A stretch of DNA of 36,532 nucleotides from Oxalobacteraceae bacterium (GCA_947464955.1 CANHZI010000025.1:1-36532), one strand, 5' to 3'; shown: positions 8,673-18,113, counted from the stretch's first letter. Numbers and translations are program-made. The notes: generated by a model from the sequence alone, not told the origin.

Positions 8673-8732
8673 TTGAACCTCAACTTAGGAAAGCTAGTAT
8701 TTTAAACAAGTAACAAGACTCGCTCGACAAAC

Positions 8733-9104
8733 TTAATTGATCACTTCGCGAAAACTTCGGTAATGGTCTTCTGTATAGTAGTAACGGTAACTTGGACTTC
8801 GTCCTCCGGTGACGATGCGCTTGGCCCCGCGATTTCTGGCATGAGGCGTCTTCACAGTGTATTCGCGGTAATAGCCTCGTTGTCGCTTTGGTAGTTGCTT
8901 CTCGTAATTACCAAAAACAGATCCATCTTTTTCATAAGGGAACGGTCCCCCTTGTTTAATCAATTCAATAGTTGCCTTGGCTTCACGCGGCAATTGTGCG
9001 AAGGCGACCACACCAAGCTCTGCAGCTTGAAGTATGCCCCCATAGCCGATTAAACAAGCAAACAATGCCCATCTTAAAAATAAAACGATTCGAGAAAAAC
9101 TCAT
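8733..9104 (-). CDS. secreted guanyl-specific ribonuclease, barnase/RNase Sa family
   Basis: A 123-residue protein with an N-terminal signal peptide (hydrophobic residues 5-24, likely cleavage in LQA-AELG near residue 27), so the mature enzyme is about 96 residues and probably periplasmic or extracellular. The mature part follows the microbial N1/T1-type RNase pattern: LPREAKATIELIKQGGPFPY, an FGNYEKQLP segment, GYYREYTV with general base E81, RGAKRIV with R92 and R96, and TEDHYRSF with general acid H114. The E-R-R-H spacing of +11, +15 and +33 is close to that of RNase Sa (E54, R65, R69, H85). Its inhibitor gene follows. I see no strong Shine-Dalgarno. Its role could be nutrient RNA scavenging or antagonism of other cells. 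Confidence 0.88.
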   Translation of the reverse strand: MSFSRIVLFLRWALFACLIGYGGILQAAELGVVAFAQLPREAKATIELIKQGGPFPYEKDGSVFGNYEKQLPKRQRGYYREYTVKTPHARNRGAKRIVTGGRSPSYRYYYTEDHYRSFREVIN

Positions 9105-9137
9105 AGTTCACAACCAAACAAATAATGACTGAAGATA

Positions 9138-10316
9138 CTAGTGCTTCTTCACACCAAAAAATGCAACGACTTCCGCTCGTTTTGCGTGCGTATCGCGCAT
9201 ACCCAATTCGATCAACTCCCGCGTGTAACTCGATTCAAACAAAAGATAGGATGCCAAAGCAGACCCACGTGCTTCTGTCGCACCGATCCCTCCCAACATA
9301 GTTCGTACTGGAAGTGGCAAACTTTGGATATGACGGCTCGCCATTTCATCCAAACGTTCAGAGGGTGCGATGACCAAAAGGTCAACTGGCTTTAATGGTG
9401 TTTGCTCTAACAACTCAGGCGGCAACATCGACAAGGTTTTATTGATCCTAGTCAGGCGTTCAATGTCGACTGCAAGACTATCCAAGAAAATACTAGACAT
9501 CGCATGACCAGCAATTTGCGCTAGGCTTGGGTACCGTGCCGCATCAAAATTTTGACGCACAGGTTCCGATAAACGTCCTGCACCAACAATCAATACTTTG
9601 CTGGCACCCAAATGAATAGCAGGTGAGATCGGCGCTAACTGGCGCATTGATCCATCGCCACAGTACTCGAGATGCCCACCCCAATTTAAAGGAACCGAGG
9701 GAAAAATAAATGGGATCGCGGACGATGCCATTAGATGTTGAATCCCAATAAAATCACGTTGCGCCAATCGTTGGCTACGTACCCAAGGCTGAATCTCAGC
9801 TAAGGTCTGATAGAAAGTTAGATGATGTCCTGTCGTATAAGAAGATGCAGTCACCGCTAATGCATGTAAATCGCCATTCATGAATGCTTGATCTAAGCGC
9901 TCCATGTCTAACATACGATGCAATAGACCTTCTAAAGGAGAGTGATCCAGCAAAGAAGTGGGTGGTGCTTTTCGCCATTTATTAAGCAGCCAACCGAAGG
10001 ATAAGATCGACAGCCATTTTGCGCCCGAACGAATAACACCGAGAGAATCGGCACGATACACTTGAGCTGCTTCGAAATTGCTCCAAACTTGGTGCACGTT
10101 TGTGACCGATTCGCGAAAATCGTCTGCACGGCAAGCTAAAGCAGTCGCATTAATCGCGCCAGCCGATGTCCCACAAATGATGCCGAAAGGATTGTCGCGC
10201 GGCGCCCATCCCTCTTCCAAGAGAATATCGGAAATGGCTTTAAGGACACCCACTTGATAGCCAGCACGGGCGCCACCGCCTGTCAAAATTAATCCGGTAC
10301 TCGCATTAGGGTGCAT
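9138..10316 (-). CDS. patatin-like phospholipase
   Basis: A 392-residue serine hydrolase of the patatin family, which deacylates phospholipids with a Ser-Asp dyad. It shows the oxyanion loop [13 protein letters not shown] (from about residue 11), the nucleophile elbow GTSAG (S51) and the catalytic Asp in [11 protein letters not shown] (D221; DGS instead of the usual DGG/DGA). No signal peptide or membrane segment is evident at the N-terminus. The longest frame starts at TTG 10334, but GAGGAG at 10332-10327 overlaps that TTG and stands 10 bases before ATG 10316, which I take as the start. The RNase gene follows 33 bases later on the same strand. Confidence 0.9.
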   Translation of the reverse strand: MHPNASTGLILTGGGARAGYQVGVLKAISDILLEEGWAPRDNPFGIICGTSAGAINATALACRADDFRESVTNVHQVWSNFEAAQVYRADSLGVIRSGAKWLSILSFGWLLNKWRKAPPTSLLDHSPLEGLLHRMLDMERLDQAFMNGDLHALAVTASSYTTGHHLTFYQTLAEIQPWVRSQRLAQRDFIGIQHLMASSAIPFIFPSVPLNWGGHLEYCGDGSMRQLAPISPAIHLGASKVLIVGAGRLSEPVRQNFDAARYPSLAQIAGHAMSSIFLDSLAVDIERLTRINKTLSMLPPELLEQTPLKPVDLLVIAPSERLDEMASRHIQSLPLPVRTMLGGIGATEARGSALASYLLFESSYTRELIELGMRDTHAKRAEVVAFFGVKKH

Positions 10317-10326
10317 GCAAAAACGG

Positions 10327-10332
10327 CTCCTC
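10327..10332 (-). promoter_or_regulatory. Shine-Dalgarno that decides the patatin gene start
   Basis: GAGGAG on the minus strand, 10 bases before the ATG at 10316. It overlaps the alternative upstream TTG at 10334 and so excludes that start. Confidence 0.7.
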
Positions 10333-10494
10333 AAATCAGTTTAGTCAGATTCCATAATTTGCCTAAGTGTATTCTGAGACACAAAAAATGTCTGCATTTA
10401 CCAGCAATTCAAATGGGATTTGTCTGATTTTGGGAGCCGATTTCCTCAATGGCGAAGCAGATTCCTCGATTCAGAATCTACTTCTTCACCGAAT

Positions 10495-11253
10495 TTATTT
10501 TGGTTGCATACGGATGGCGCCATCGAGACGAATTGTCTCGCCGTTCAACATCATATTTTCGATGATTGTTTTTGCCAATTGTGCATACTCTTCTGGCTTA
10601 CCCAAACGAGATGGGAAAGGTACCATTTTGCCGAGCGCATCTTGTACTTCTTGCGGCATACCCAACAGCATCGGCGTTTCGAAAATGCCTGGAGCTACAG
10701 TCATAACACGGATACCATTACGTGACAAATCGCGCGCCATAGGCAAAGTCAAACCAACAACCGCAGCTTTAGAGGAAGCATAAGCCGCTTGGCCCATTTG
10801 ACCATCAAAGGCCGCCACGGATGCGGTATTAATGATCACGCCGCGTTCATCTTGGCTCGTTGCTTCTGTCTTAGACATTGCTTCAGCAGCCAAGCGAGCC
10901 ATGTTGAAAGTACCAACCAAATTAATATTGACCACACGTTGGAACAACTCCAAAGGATGCGCGCCATCTTTGCCCACTGTTTTCACTGCTGGTGCAACGC
11001 CCGCGCAGTTGATCAACCCGCGCAAGGTTCCTGCCGCGGTCGCAGCCGCAACAACCTCTTTACCATCGGCTTCGGAAGTTACATCGCATTTCACGAAAAT
11101 CGCATTGAGTTCAGTTGCTAATTTTTGACCCGCTTCAGCTTGAACGTCAGCGATCACCACTTGACCACCGTTTGCCTTAATCATACGCGCCGTTGCTTCG
11201 CCCAAACCAGATGCGCCACCAGTAATAATAAAAACGTTATTTTGAATTTGCAT
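10495..11253 (-). CDS. short-chain dehydrogenase, 3-hydroxyacyl-CoA dehydrogenase type II (HSD17B10-like)
   Basis: A 252-residue NAD-dependent classical SDR: cofactor loop TGGASGLG (11-18), NCAG motif (82-85), and catalytic S145, Y158 and K162 in NTASVAAFDGQMGQAAYASSK. The AAFDGQ.GQAAY stretch and the ending (GETIRLDGAIRMQPK) fit the 3-hydroxyacyl-CoA dehydrogenase / 3-hydroxy-2-methylbutyryl-CoA dehydrogenase branch, used in isoleucine and fatty acid breakdown. Residues 127-137 form a short acidic insertion. AGAGGAAA lies 3 bases from the ATG. Its upstream region carries a promoter and a palindromic operator resembling those of branched-chain amino acid catabolism regulators (separate entries). 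Confidence 0.9.
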   Translation of the reverse strand: MQIQNNVFIITGGASGLGEATARMIKANGGQVVIADVQAEAGQKLATELNAIFVKCDVTSEADGKEVVAAATAAGTLRGLINCAGVAPAVKTVGKDGAHPLELFQRVVNINLVGTFNMARLAAEAMSKTEATSQDERGVIINTASVAAFDGQMGQAAYASSKAAVVGLTLPMARDLSRNGIRVMTVAPGIFETPMLLGMPQEVQDALGKMVPFPSRLGKPEEYAQLAKTIIENMMLNGETIRLDGAIRMQPK

Positions 11254-11336
11254 AATTTCCTCTTGTTTTAGTTCAATTAATTCGATTGACGCATTTCAGG
11301 CAAAGGCCAGTAAAGCATGCCAACTGGGTCGCCAAA

Positions 11337-11359
11337 TTTAACGTTAACGTAAACGTCAA
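11337..11359 (-). promoter_or_regulatory. palindromic operator upstream of the SDR gene, LiuR-like
   Basis: Two overlapping ACGT-based palindromes: ACGTTAACGT (11341-11350, perfect) and the 16-mer TTAACGTAAACGTCAA (11344-11359), which on the minus strand reads TTGACGTTTACGTTAA. This resembles, from memory, the TTGACGT-type palindromes of the MerR-family regulator LiuR that controls branched-chain amino acid and acyl-CoA degradation genes in proteobacteria. It lies about 90-105 bases before the SDR start, at or just after the predicted transcription start. Confidence 0.5.
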
Positions 11360-11367
11360 TTAACGCT

Positions 11368-11395
11368 ATTGTATCGAATTTGGTCGCTCCCTCAA
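11368..11395 (-). promoter_or_regulatory. candidate promoter of the SDR gene
   Basis: On the minus strand, TTGAGG (11395-11390), a 16-base spacer, then TACAAT (11373-11368). Transcription would begin near 11361, so the palindromes at 11337-11359 would cover the first bases of the transcript, a normal place for a repressor site. Confidence 0.5.
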
Positions 11396-11423
11396 AATAA
11401 AAAAGGCAGCCTCAGCTGCCTTT
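11391..11423 (-). terminator. intrinsic terminator of hppA
   Basis: AAAGGCAGC (11402-11410), loop CTCA, GCTGCCTTT (11415-11423). On the minus strand the stem is followed by a TTTTTTATTTT tract. It lies about 57 bases after the hppA stop. The T tract overlaps the SDR -35 region. Confidence 0.88.
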
Positions 11424-11479
11424 CCTATGTTAGCCCAGTATTAATAATACATTAACAGGCTAACAAGATGAGATCAGTC

Positions 11480-13678
11480 CTATTTTCCAGCATCAGCCGC
11501 GGAAGCAGAACTCGCTGGGCTTGTTGGCGCTGGTGCAGCTGCCTTTACTTTCACCACATCCATACCTTCCGGTGCGGTTACAGCAGGTAATGGCGCTTCT
11601 ACTTGGTGCACCACTGGTGCGGGTGCTGCGGGAGCTTTTAACCATGGAACCAAGGGGAATAAAGGTACCAAAAGCAAAGCAACAATGTTGATAATCTTAA
11701 TCAATGGATTCACCGCAGGACCTGCAGTATCTTTATAAGGATCACCAACGGTATCGCCTGTCACTGCTGCTTTATGGGCTTCAGAGCCCTTGCCACCAAA
11801 ATTTCCGTCTTCGATGTATTTCTTCGCATTGTCCCAAGCACCACCGCCAGTTGTCATCGAGATCGCAACGAACAATCCAGTAATGATGGTACCCATCAAC
11901 ATTCCACCTAAAGCGGCCGCACCCAAGGTCAAACCTACGATAATAGGTACTGCTACGGGCAACAAGGAAGGCAAGATCATTTCTTTGATCGCAGACGCCG
12001 TCAACATATCGACTGCTTTGTCATACTCAGGTTTCCCTGTGCCATCCATGATGCCTTTGATATCACGGAATTGGCGACGCACTTCCACCACCACCGCACC
12101 AGCCGCACGCCCGACCGCTTCCATCGCCATCGCACCAAATAAGTAAGGAATCAAACCACCGATAAACAAGCCCACGATCACTTGCGGATCAGACAGATCA
12201 AACTTCACGTTCAAACCGACTGAACTCAATGCGTGAGTGTAATCAGCGAACAGAACCAAAGCAGCCAAGCCAGCAGAACCAATTGCATAGCCTTTAGTCA
12301 CTGCTTTCGTCGTATTGCCAACAGCATCTAATGGATCGGTGATCGCACGTACAGATTCATCCATACCAGACATTTCAGCGATACCACCCGCATTATCAGT
12401 AATCGGACCGTAAGCATCGAGTGCCACGATAATGCCAGCCATCGACAACATTGAAGTCGCCGCCACGGCAATACCGTATAACTCACCACCGTATTTATAG
12501 GAAACCAGAATCGCAGCACACACCGCCAACACTGGGTAAGCAGTCGATTTCATCGATACACCTAGACCCGCGATAATATTGGTGCCGTGTCCAGTTGTAG
12601 ATGCTTCAGCGATATGACGAACTGGTTTGAAGTCTGTGCCAGTATAGTATTCAGTGATGTAGACCATCAAACCTGTCAATACGATACCTACCACAGAAGA
12701 GATAATCATCTGATTGCGCATCGCTTCATCTTTGAACAGCAGATGGGTAACGATGACAAAACCAATCAAGGACAAACCAGCCGCCCACCACAGACCTTTA
12801 TACAAGGCGGACATAATTTTCTGACCTGGAGTGTGCTTCACAAACGCGCAGCCAATAATTGAAGCTGGAATAGATACGGCACCAAGCAACAATGGATAAA
12901 TAATCGCTTCAGTCACTGCATTCGTCACCATCAGCGCGCCCAACAACATTGTCGCAATCAAAGTCACGACATAGGTTTCGAATAAGTCAGCTGCCATACC
13001 AGCACAATCACCAACGTTGTCACCGACGTTGTCAGCAATCACCGCTGGATTACGAGGATCATCCTCTGGAATGCCTGCTTCAACTTTACCAACCAAGTCT
13101 GCGCCAACGTCGGCACCTTTAGTAAAGATACCGCCGCCAAGACGGGCAAAAATCGAGATCAAGGAGGCACCAAACGCCAAGCCGATCAAAGGTTTGATCA
13201 AGTCATGGGTCGGCGTAGTCCCACCTTTGGTGAGGAAAATATAGAACAGAGCGACGCCTAGCAAGCCCAAACCGGCGACCAGCATCCCTGTAATCGCACC
13301 ACCTTTGAAGGCCACATCCAACGCTTGATTCATGCCTTTAGTAGCAGCTTGGGCAGTACGGACATTGGCTCGTACCGAGACATTCATGCCGATAAAACCG
13401 CAGGCACCAGACAAAACTGCGCCCACTAAAAAACCTAAGGCGGTAACCAAGCCTAAGCCAGGTAAGACAGCGATGGCAATGAACAACACAGCACCTACCA
13501 TCGCAATCGTTTTATATTGACGTGCCAAATAAGCGGCGGCACCTTCTTGAATCGCTGTCGCGATTTCCTGCATACGGGCGTTTCCCGCATCCTGTTTCAA
13601 AATCCAACTTCTCGTCAGCAAACCATAAAGTACTGCAAGTACTCCACACCCAACAACAATCCACAGACTATCTACCAT
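11480..13678 (-). CDS. hppA: membrane-bound proton-translocating pyrophosphatase, K+-independent type
   Basis: A 732-residue polytopic inner-membrane pump that uses pyrophosphate hydrolysis to move protons. Catalytic motifs are complete: [14 protein letters not shown] (187-200), [22 protein letters not shown] (206-227) and a late [20 protein letters not shown] loop. [10 protein letters not shown] (454-463) carries Lys458 and Thr461 where K+-dependent enzymes carry Ala and Gly/Ala, so this is the K+-independent H+ pump class. An unusual feature is the Ala/Pro/Ser-rich tail of about 51 residues after the last helix (from about 682). GGAGGAG lies just upstream of the ATG, indicating strong translation. 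It is monocistronic, with its own terminator. Confidence 0.97.
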   Translation of the reverse strand: MVDSLWIVVGCGVLAVLYGLLTRSWILKQDAGNARMQEIATAIQEGAAAYLARQYKTIAMVGAVLFIAIAVLPGLGLVTALGFLVGAVLSGACGFIGMNVSVRANVRTAQAATKGMNQALDVAFKGGAITGMLVAGLGLLGVALFYIFLTKGGTTPTHDLIKPLIGLAFGASLISIFARLGGGIFTKGADVGADLVGKVEAGIPEDDPRNPAVIADNVGDNVGDCAGMAADLFETYVVTLIATMLLGALMVTNAVTEAIIYPLLLGAVSIPASIIGCAFVKHTPGQKIMSALYKGLWWAAGLSLIGFVIVTHLLFKDEAMRNQMIISSVVGIVLTGLMVYITEYYTGTDFKPVRHIAEASTTGHGTNIIAGLGVSMKSTAYPVLAVCAAILVSYKYGGELYGIAVAATSMLSMAGIIVALDAYGPITDNAGGIAEMSGMDESVRAITDPLDAVGNTTKAVTKGYAIGSAGLAALVLFADYTHALSSVGLNVKFDLSDPQVIVGLFIGGLIPYLFGAMAMEAVGRAAGAVVVEVRRQFRDIKGIMDGTGKPEYDKAVDMLTASAIKEMILPSLLPVAVPIIVGLTLGAAALGGMLMGTIITGLFVAISMTTGGGAWDNAKKYIEDGNFGGKGSEAHKAAVTGDTVGDPYKDTAGPAVNPLIKIINIVALLLVPLFPLVPWLKAPAAPAPVVHQVEAPLPAVTAPEGMDVVKVKAAAPAPTSPASSASAADAGK

Positions 13679-14002
13679 GTCGACTCCTCCAATTTTTCTT
13701 GGTGTTCACCAAAATACTTGATCTGGATTTAGCTCTTTTCGAATAGACCAAGTACTCGTTTTAAAACCATTTACAGAGCAAAACTTTTCTCTGCACCTGG
13801 CCCCTCTTTAAAACTGTACGAAAAATACTGCGTCTAACAATTACTTCAAGTTCTATACATTTTGCTGCTAATTTTTTGCTTTTCGTTTTCCGCCTACATG
13901 CAAGCGGAACGACTTTGATTCATTCTGCGTGAAATCTTACCTCCCTTAATTTTGCTTCAACATGAACAATGTTCAATTATCTGATTAACATCAAGACCCA
14001 CG
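13679..14002. other. intergenic region hppA/adk: hppA leader and promoter region
   Basis: There is no gene in the 361 bases between hppA and adk; the last part is the adk terminator. An hppA promoter candidate on the minus strand is TTGTTA (13840-13835), a 16-base spacer and TACAGT (13818-13813), each 4 of 6 matches, leaving a leader of about 130 bases. A perfect 13-base palindrome TGAACAATGTTCA lies at 13963-13975. Antisense frames here are short and without family character. Confidence 0.4.
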
Positions 14003-14030
14003 AAAAAAAAGCGGACGTGATGTCCGCTTT
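14003..14030 (-). terminator. intrinsic terminator of adk
   Basis: AAAGCGGAC (14008-14016), loop GTGAT, GTCCGCTTT (14022-14030). On the minus strand this is followed by eight T. It lies 10 bases after the adk stop. Confidence 0.93.
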
Positions 14031-14039
14031 CTCAATTTC

Positions 14040-14705
<666 letters not shown>

Positions 14706-14841
14706 CTAGACGAGTTTAATTATTCTGTTCGCAATTCAAAACCCTGAGTGTGTCAGGTTTGATTGACTTGCTCTTGCCATGCGACGCTCAATTATTTTTC
14801 TTCTGCTGCAGACTTGTCGTTGCAGAGCAGGTCGATGACAA

Positions 14842-14847
14842 ATTATA
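14842..14847 (-). promoter_or_regulatory. candidate -10 element of the adk promoter
   Basis: A perfect TATAAT on the minus strand, about 145 bases before the adk start, in the kdsB-adk gap. No good -35 is found at 16-18 bases, so this is only a candidate. I see nothing else coding in the gap 14697-14924. Confidence 0.4.
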
Positions 14848-14924
14848 TCTTTACGAAATTTACCACAGATTTTTCGGCTTGAAGCGCTTTAGTACTTCAA
14901 GTTTTTTCATTTTTTCGGCTTATC

Positions 14925-15671
14925 TCAAAAAAACTGTCGCACACGCTCCAAATCCTCTAGCGTATCAACACCAACCGCGGGGGTATGAGCTGTTACATGG
15001 ACTGCAATGGCGATGCCATTCCACAACACTCGCAATTGCTCTAATGCTTCAATTTGCTCCAGTGGCGATACTGGTAAATTGGGATAGGCTTGCAAAAATT
15101 GATTTTGATATGCATACAGCCCAATGTGCCGCAACGGTTGGTAGCCGTCAGGCATGACATTTTGATTTTGTGCGAATGCATCGCGAGCCCAAGGAATCAC
15201 GGCTCGCGAAAAATATAGGGCACGTTGATTCTTATCGAGTACCACTTTCACTATATTCGGATTGAACACTTCAGCGATGTCATGCAATGGGTGCGCGGCG
15301 GTAGCCATGGGTGCCTGAGCATTAACTTGGGTCGCCGTCGCAGCGATCAATGCTGGATCAATCATTGGCTCATCGCCCTGAACATTCACAACGACTGCAT
15401 CGTCCGTCAAATTCAATAGTGCAGCGACTTCCGCAATTCGGTCAGTGCCTGAGGGGTGGTCTACCCTTGTCATGAATGCTTCGATTTGATGAGCTCTGCA
15501 TGCGGCGAGTATATCTTCATGATCCGTCGCCACCACAACTCGAGCAGCACCAGATTCTTGCGCACGCATCGCTGTTCTCACCACCATGGGTTTGCCACCG
15601 ATGTCTGCCAAAGGCTTATTCGGCAGTCGGCTCGAAGCCATACGCGCTGGAACTATTACAGTAAAACTCAT
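14925..15671 (-). CDS. kdsB: 3-deoxy-manno-octulosonate cytidylyltransferase (CMP-Kdo synthetase)
   Basis: Activates Kdo to CMP-Kdo for the inner core of lipopolysaccharide; cytoplasmic. A 248-residue nucleotidyltransferase with [15 protein letters not shown] (CTP loop), [10 protein letters not shown] (metal/CTP), RHIGLYAYQ and [17 protein letters not shown], all diagnostic for KdsB. It follows the Trm112-like gene by 7 bases, and together with lpxK forms a lipid A/Kdo operon. The ribosome-binding site is weak, suggesting translational coupling. Confidence 0.97.
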   Translation of the reverse strand: MSFTVIVPARMASSRLPNKPLADIGGKPMVVRTAMRAQESGAARVVVATDHEDILAACRAHQIEAFMTRVDHPSGTDRIAEVAALLNLTDDAVVVNVQGDEPMIDPALIAATATQVNAQAPMATAAHPLHDIAEVFNPNIVKVVLDKNQRALYFSRAVIPWARDAFAQNQNVMPDGYQPLRHIGLYAYQNQFLQAYPNLPVSPLEQIEALEQLRVLWNGIAIAVHVTAHTPAVGVDTLEDLERVRQFF

Positions 15672-15678
15672 AGTAAGA

Positions 15679-15864
15679 CTAATTTGAAGATTGGCTATCT
15701 GAATCTAATCGGCGGGCTTGGTCTTCCCACATGATTGGAATGCCATCACGAATTGGGAAGGCCAACTTATCGGCTTTACAGATCAATTCTTTCGCCGACT
15801 TATCGAATTCCAATGGCCCCTTACAAAGTGGGCATACCAGTACATCAAGCAGACGTGAGTCCAT
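15679..15864 (-). CDS. Trm112-family small protein (YcaR-like)
   Basis: A 61-residue protein: [40 protein letters not shown] and an acidic tail. This is the UPF0434/Trm112 pattern, with a CxxC pair (C11, C14) plus a further Cys. The longer frame from 15924 is unlikely. The ATG at 15864 has CGGAG 7 bases upstream and starts inside the last 20 bases of lpxK, showing translational coupling. In this genomic position (lpxK - here - kdsB) the gene is conserved in many Gram-negatives. The molecular role is not established; the eukaryotic/archaeal namesake activates methyltransferases. Confidence 0.9.
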   Translation of the reverse strand: MDSRLLDVLVCPLCKGPLEFDKSAKELICKADKLAFPIRDGIPIMWEDQARRLDSDSQSSN

Positions 15865-16870
15865 GTTTAATCTCCGAAATCTTTGCAAGTAGCTGCGGTC
15901 CAAAATGCTTGTCGAGTTCAGCAACGACCGGCACTACCCAGATGCGCGGGTCATCTCTTAGACCTGCCAATTGCCGACATTTTACTGCATCCTTCTCTGT
16001 AATCAGGATGATTTCAGCGTCTTTTTGTGCGAACAGATCAGATGTATAGGAAAAATGATCGGGCAAAGGCATCTGTTCGAATTGCAAACCGTGCTGAGAG
16101 AGCAATTGAAAAAAACGTTGTGGATGACCAATACCAGCGGCTGCCAGTATTTTTTTACCGCGCAAGGTACGCAACTCCGCCTTATGCTGTTCTGCACTAA
16201 GTTGCGTCAATACTGAAGCCTGCAAAGACATCTTGAACACCGCATCCCCTATTCCCTTCGGTACTGTATCCATGTTGGAATTGAGAATAGTAAAGTCACG
16301 TCGCCTCTGTGGCATTTCACGCAAGGGGCCAGCAGGTAATAGAAAACCATTGCCGATCCCGCGCTGGTCAAACATCAAGATTTCAAGGTCACGTGCCAAA
16401 CCATAGTGTTGCAAGCCATCATCTGAAATGATGATATCTACCGAAGGGTGGATCGACAAAAGTTGGCTCGCAACAGCAGCTCGCCGACGCCCCACAGACA
16501 TTGGGCAGCCGGTGCTCTGCGCAATCAGCAGTGGCTCATCACCGACTTCGCTCGCCACAGACTGCGGGCTAACATCAAGGACAGCCTCTGGGTCAGCGCC
16601 GTATCCACGCGAAATCACACCAGGGTTCCATCCGTGCATGCGCAAGTATTCAACCAGCCAGATTACCATCGGTGTTTTTCCTGTACCACCAATGAAGATG
16701 TTGCCGACAACAATAACGGGTACGGTCATTCTTTGCTGGGACTTGTATCCCATCACATAAAGACCGTACCTGAAATTTAATAATGCGCCGTACAATTTCG
16801 ACAGTGGCCACAACAAAAGCGCAACAGGGCCTCGAGTTTGCCAAACTCGCATGAAAAACTTCTCAAGCAT
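15845..16870 (-). CDS. lpxK: tetraacyldisaccharide 4'-kinase (LpxK)
   Basis: Phosphorylates the 4' position of the lipid A disaccharide at the inner membrane. Membrane-proximal hydrophobic N-terminus ([20 protein letters not shown]), then a P-loop [13 protein letters not shown] (about residues 56-67), [33 protein letters not shown] and [11 protein letters not shown], all typical. Length is about 341 residues. The longest frame starts at TTG 16879; I prefer ATG 16870, although neither has a clear ribosome site, and a further ATG at 16852 is preceded by GAGAAG. It is followed by the overlapping Trm112-like gene and kdsB. Confidence 0.95.
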   Translation of the reverse strand: MLEKFFMRVWQTRGPVALLLWPLSKLYGALLNFRYGLYVMGYKSQQRMTVPVIVVGNIFIGGTGKTPMVIWLVEYLRMHGWNPGVISRGYGADPEAVLDVSPQSVASEVGDEPLLIAQSTGCPMSVGRRRAAVASQLLSIHPSVDIIISDDGLQHYGLARDLEILMFDQRGIGNGFLLPAGPLREMPQRRRDFTILNSNMDTVPKGIGDAVFKMSLQASVLTQLSAEQHKAELRTLRGKKILAAAGIGHPQRFFQLLSQHGLQFEQMPLPDHFSYTSDLFAQKDAEIILITEKDAVKCRQLAGLRDDPRIWVVPVVAELDKHFGPQLLAKISEIKHGLTSA

Positions 16871-16945
16871 AACGACCAAGCACTTTCTCGTCCGTTTTCA
16901 TTGATTTATATGGTTTCATTGTAGATACCTGTTTCCCGACCCAAC

Positions 16946-16980
16946 AAGAAAAATGGGAAACGATCAAGGCGTTTCCCATT
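16946..16980 (-). terminator. intrinsic terminator after exbB-exbD
   Basis: An 11-base perfect inverted repeat AATGGGAAACG (16952-16962) / CGTTTCCCATT (16970-16980) with a 7-base loop. On the minus strand the stem runs into TTTTTCTTG. It lies 30 bases after the exbD stop and separates exbBD transcription from lpxK. Confidence 0.85.
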
Positions 16981-17009
16981 CAATGGCGACCTAGCGGCGC
17001 TTATAGGAC

Positions 17010-17453
17010 TTACTTACCGCCAGAAGAAGCTTGAGCAGCAAAGGTAACTTTGGCTAAACCAGCGATCCGAGCCGCCTCCAAGACGTCGATCACGGATTGG
17101 TGACTAGTCGCTCGATCAGCATTAATAATGATCACTGGATCAGGGTTTCCCTTGCCAGATCCAAGCGCGTCTGCTGCTTTTTTTAGATCATTGGCCAGAG
17201 TCGCCGTATCAAGAAAACTCACCGCTTCACTATTGATCTTATAACGTCCTTGCGCATCGATACCAATTTCAATTTGGCTCGGCTTTTCTTGCGCTTTTTC
17301 TGCATCTGCGGTCGGCAAGGTGATTTGTAACTCTGTAAAACGGCTATACGTCGTAGTGACCATTAAAAAAATCAGGATCACTAATAGCACGTCAATAAAT
17401 GGAATAAGGTTGATCTCAGGATCTTCCTTACCCAAACCTTTGCGAAATTTCAT
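17010..17453 (-). CDS. exbD: ExbD/TolR-family biopolymer transport protein
   Basis: A 147-residue inner-membrane protein with one N-terminal transmembrane helix and a periplasmic domain. NLIPFIDVLLVILIFLMVTT carries the conserved membrane aspartate (D21, equivalent to ExbD D25) that conducts protons. The periplasmic part (IEIGIDAQGRYKINSEAV... VIINADRATSHQSVIDVLEAAR) is the TolR/ExbD fold. It forms a proton-driven motor with ExbB, encoded 42 bases upstream. No tonB, tolA or receptor gene is close, so whether it serves TonB-dependent uptake or a Tol-like function cannot be decided here. Confidence 0.93.
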   Translation of the reverse strand: MKFRKGLGKEDPEINLIPFIDVLLVILIFLMVTTTYSRFTELQITLPTADAEKAQEKPSQIEIGIDAQGRYKINSEAVSFLDTATLANDLKKAADALGSGKGNPDPVIIINADRATSHQSVIDVLEAARIAGLAKVTFAAQASSGGK

Positions 17454-17495
17454 GGAGGCGACTTCTTCCTAAAATCTAAATCGAAAATCCAGCAA

Positions 17496-18101
17496 TCACT
17501 TACGTGTGCTATGCACAATGTCGACAAATTTGACCGCTTGCTGCTCCATTTCAACCACGAAGCTATCAACCAATGCACGGAAATGGCGATAAAAGATCAT
17601 CGCTGGCATCGCAATCAAAAGACCAAAACCGGTGTTATATAAAGCGACGGAAATACCATGCGCAAGCTGCGCTGGATTGGCACCTGCGGCATTTTGCGAG
17701 CCAAAAATTTCGATCATACCGACCACAGTTCCAAACAAGCCCATCAAAGGAGCCAAGGAAGCAATTGTTCCTAAAGTGGTCAAGAATTTTTCCAACTCAT
17801 GCGCAACCGCACTTCCAGCTTCTTCAATCGACTCTTTCATGACTTCACGAGGGGCATGGACATTACGCAGACCTGCCGCTAAGACGCGGCCTAAAGGTGA
17901 ATTAATCGCCAATTGATCAATCACTTCCTGCTTAATTTTTCCGCTTTGATACACACGAATAACCTCTTCAAGTAAGGTCTTCGGCAGAATACGTTGACGA
18001 CGAAGGGATAGGGAGCGCTCAATAATTAACGCCAGCGCCACGATAGAAGCTATCAAAAGTAAATAAATAGGCCAGCCAGCAGCCTGAATAATCGCGAACA
18101 A
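17496..18101 (-). CDS. exbB: ExbB/TolQ/MotA-family proton channel protein
   Basis: A 201-residue inner-membrane protein with three hydrophobic helices (about 8-28, 110-135 and 150-172). The MotA/TolQ/ExbB signature runs from LATIASLAPLMGLFGTVVGM-like residues through GISVALYNTGFGLLIAMPAM. It is the stator partner of ExbD. The start codon is TTG at 18101, supported by AAGGAG at 18113-18108 six bases upstream; no in-frame ATG is nearby. The long non-coding region with DnaA-box-like modules lies directly upstream. Confidence 0.93.
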   Translation of the reverse strand: MFAIIQAAGWPIYLLLIASIVALALIIERSLSLRRQRILPKTLLEEVIRVYQSGKIKQEVIDQLAINSPLGRVLAAGLRNVHAPREVMKESIEEAGSAVAHELEKFLTTLGTIASLAPLMGLFGTVVGMIEIFGSQNAAGANPAQLAHGISVALYNTGFGLLIAMPAMIFYRHFRALVDSFVVEMEQQAVKFVDIVHSTRK

Positions 18102-18107
18102 ATGAAA

Positions 18108-18113
18108 CTCCTT
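18108..18113 (-). promoter_or_regulatory. Shine-Dalgarno fixing the TTG start of exbB
   Basis: AAGGAG on the minus strand, 6 bases before the TTG at 18101. It is a near-perfect anti-16S match and the reason a non-ATG start is accepted. Confidence 0.75.

Noticed and set aside
10435-10475. AGATTC...GAATCT inverted repeat after the SDR gene as a terminator
   Set aside because: Six-base stem, no T run; not supportable.
10367-10783. 138-codon plus-strand open frame
   Set aside because: Mostly antisense to the SDR gene, with no family character or ribosome site.
15864-15924. Longer 81-residue version of the Trm112-like protein
   Set aside because: The extra 20 residues lie in the lpxK coding region, have no family similarity, and the internal ATG has its own CGGAG.
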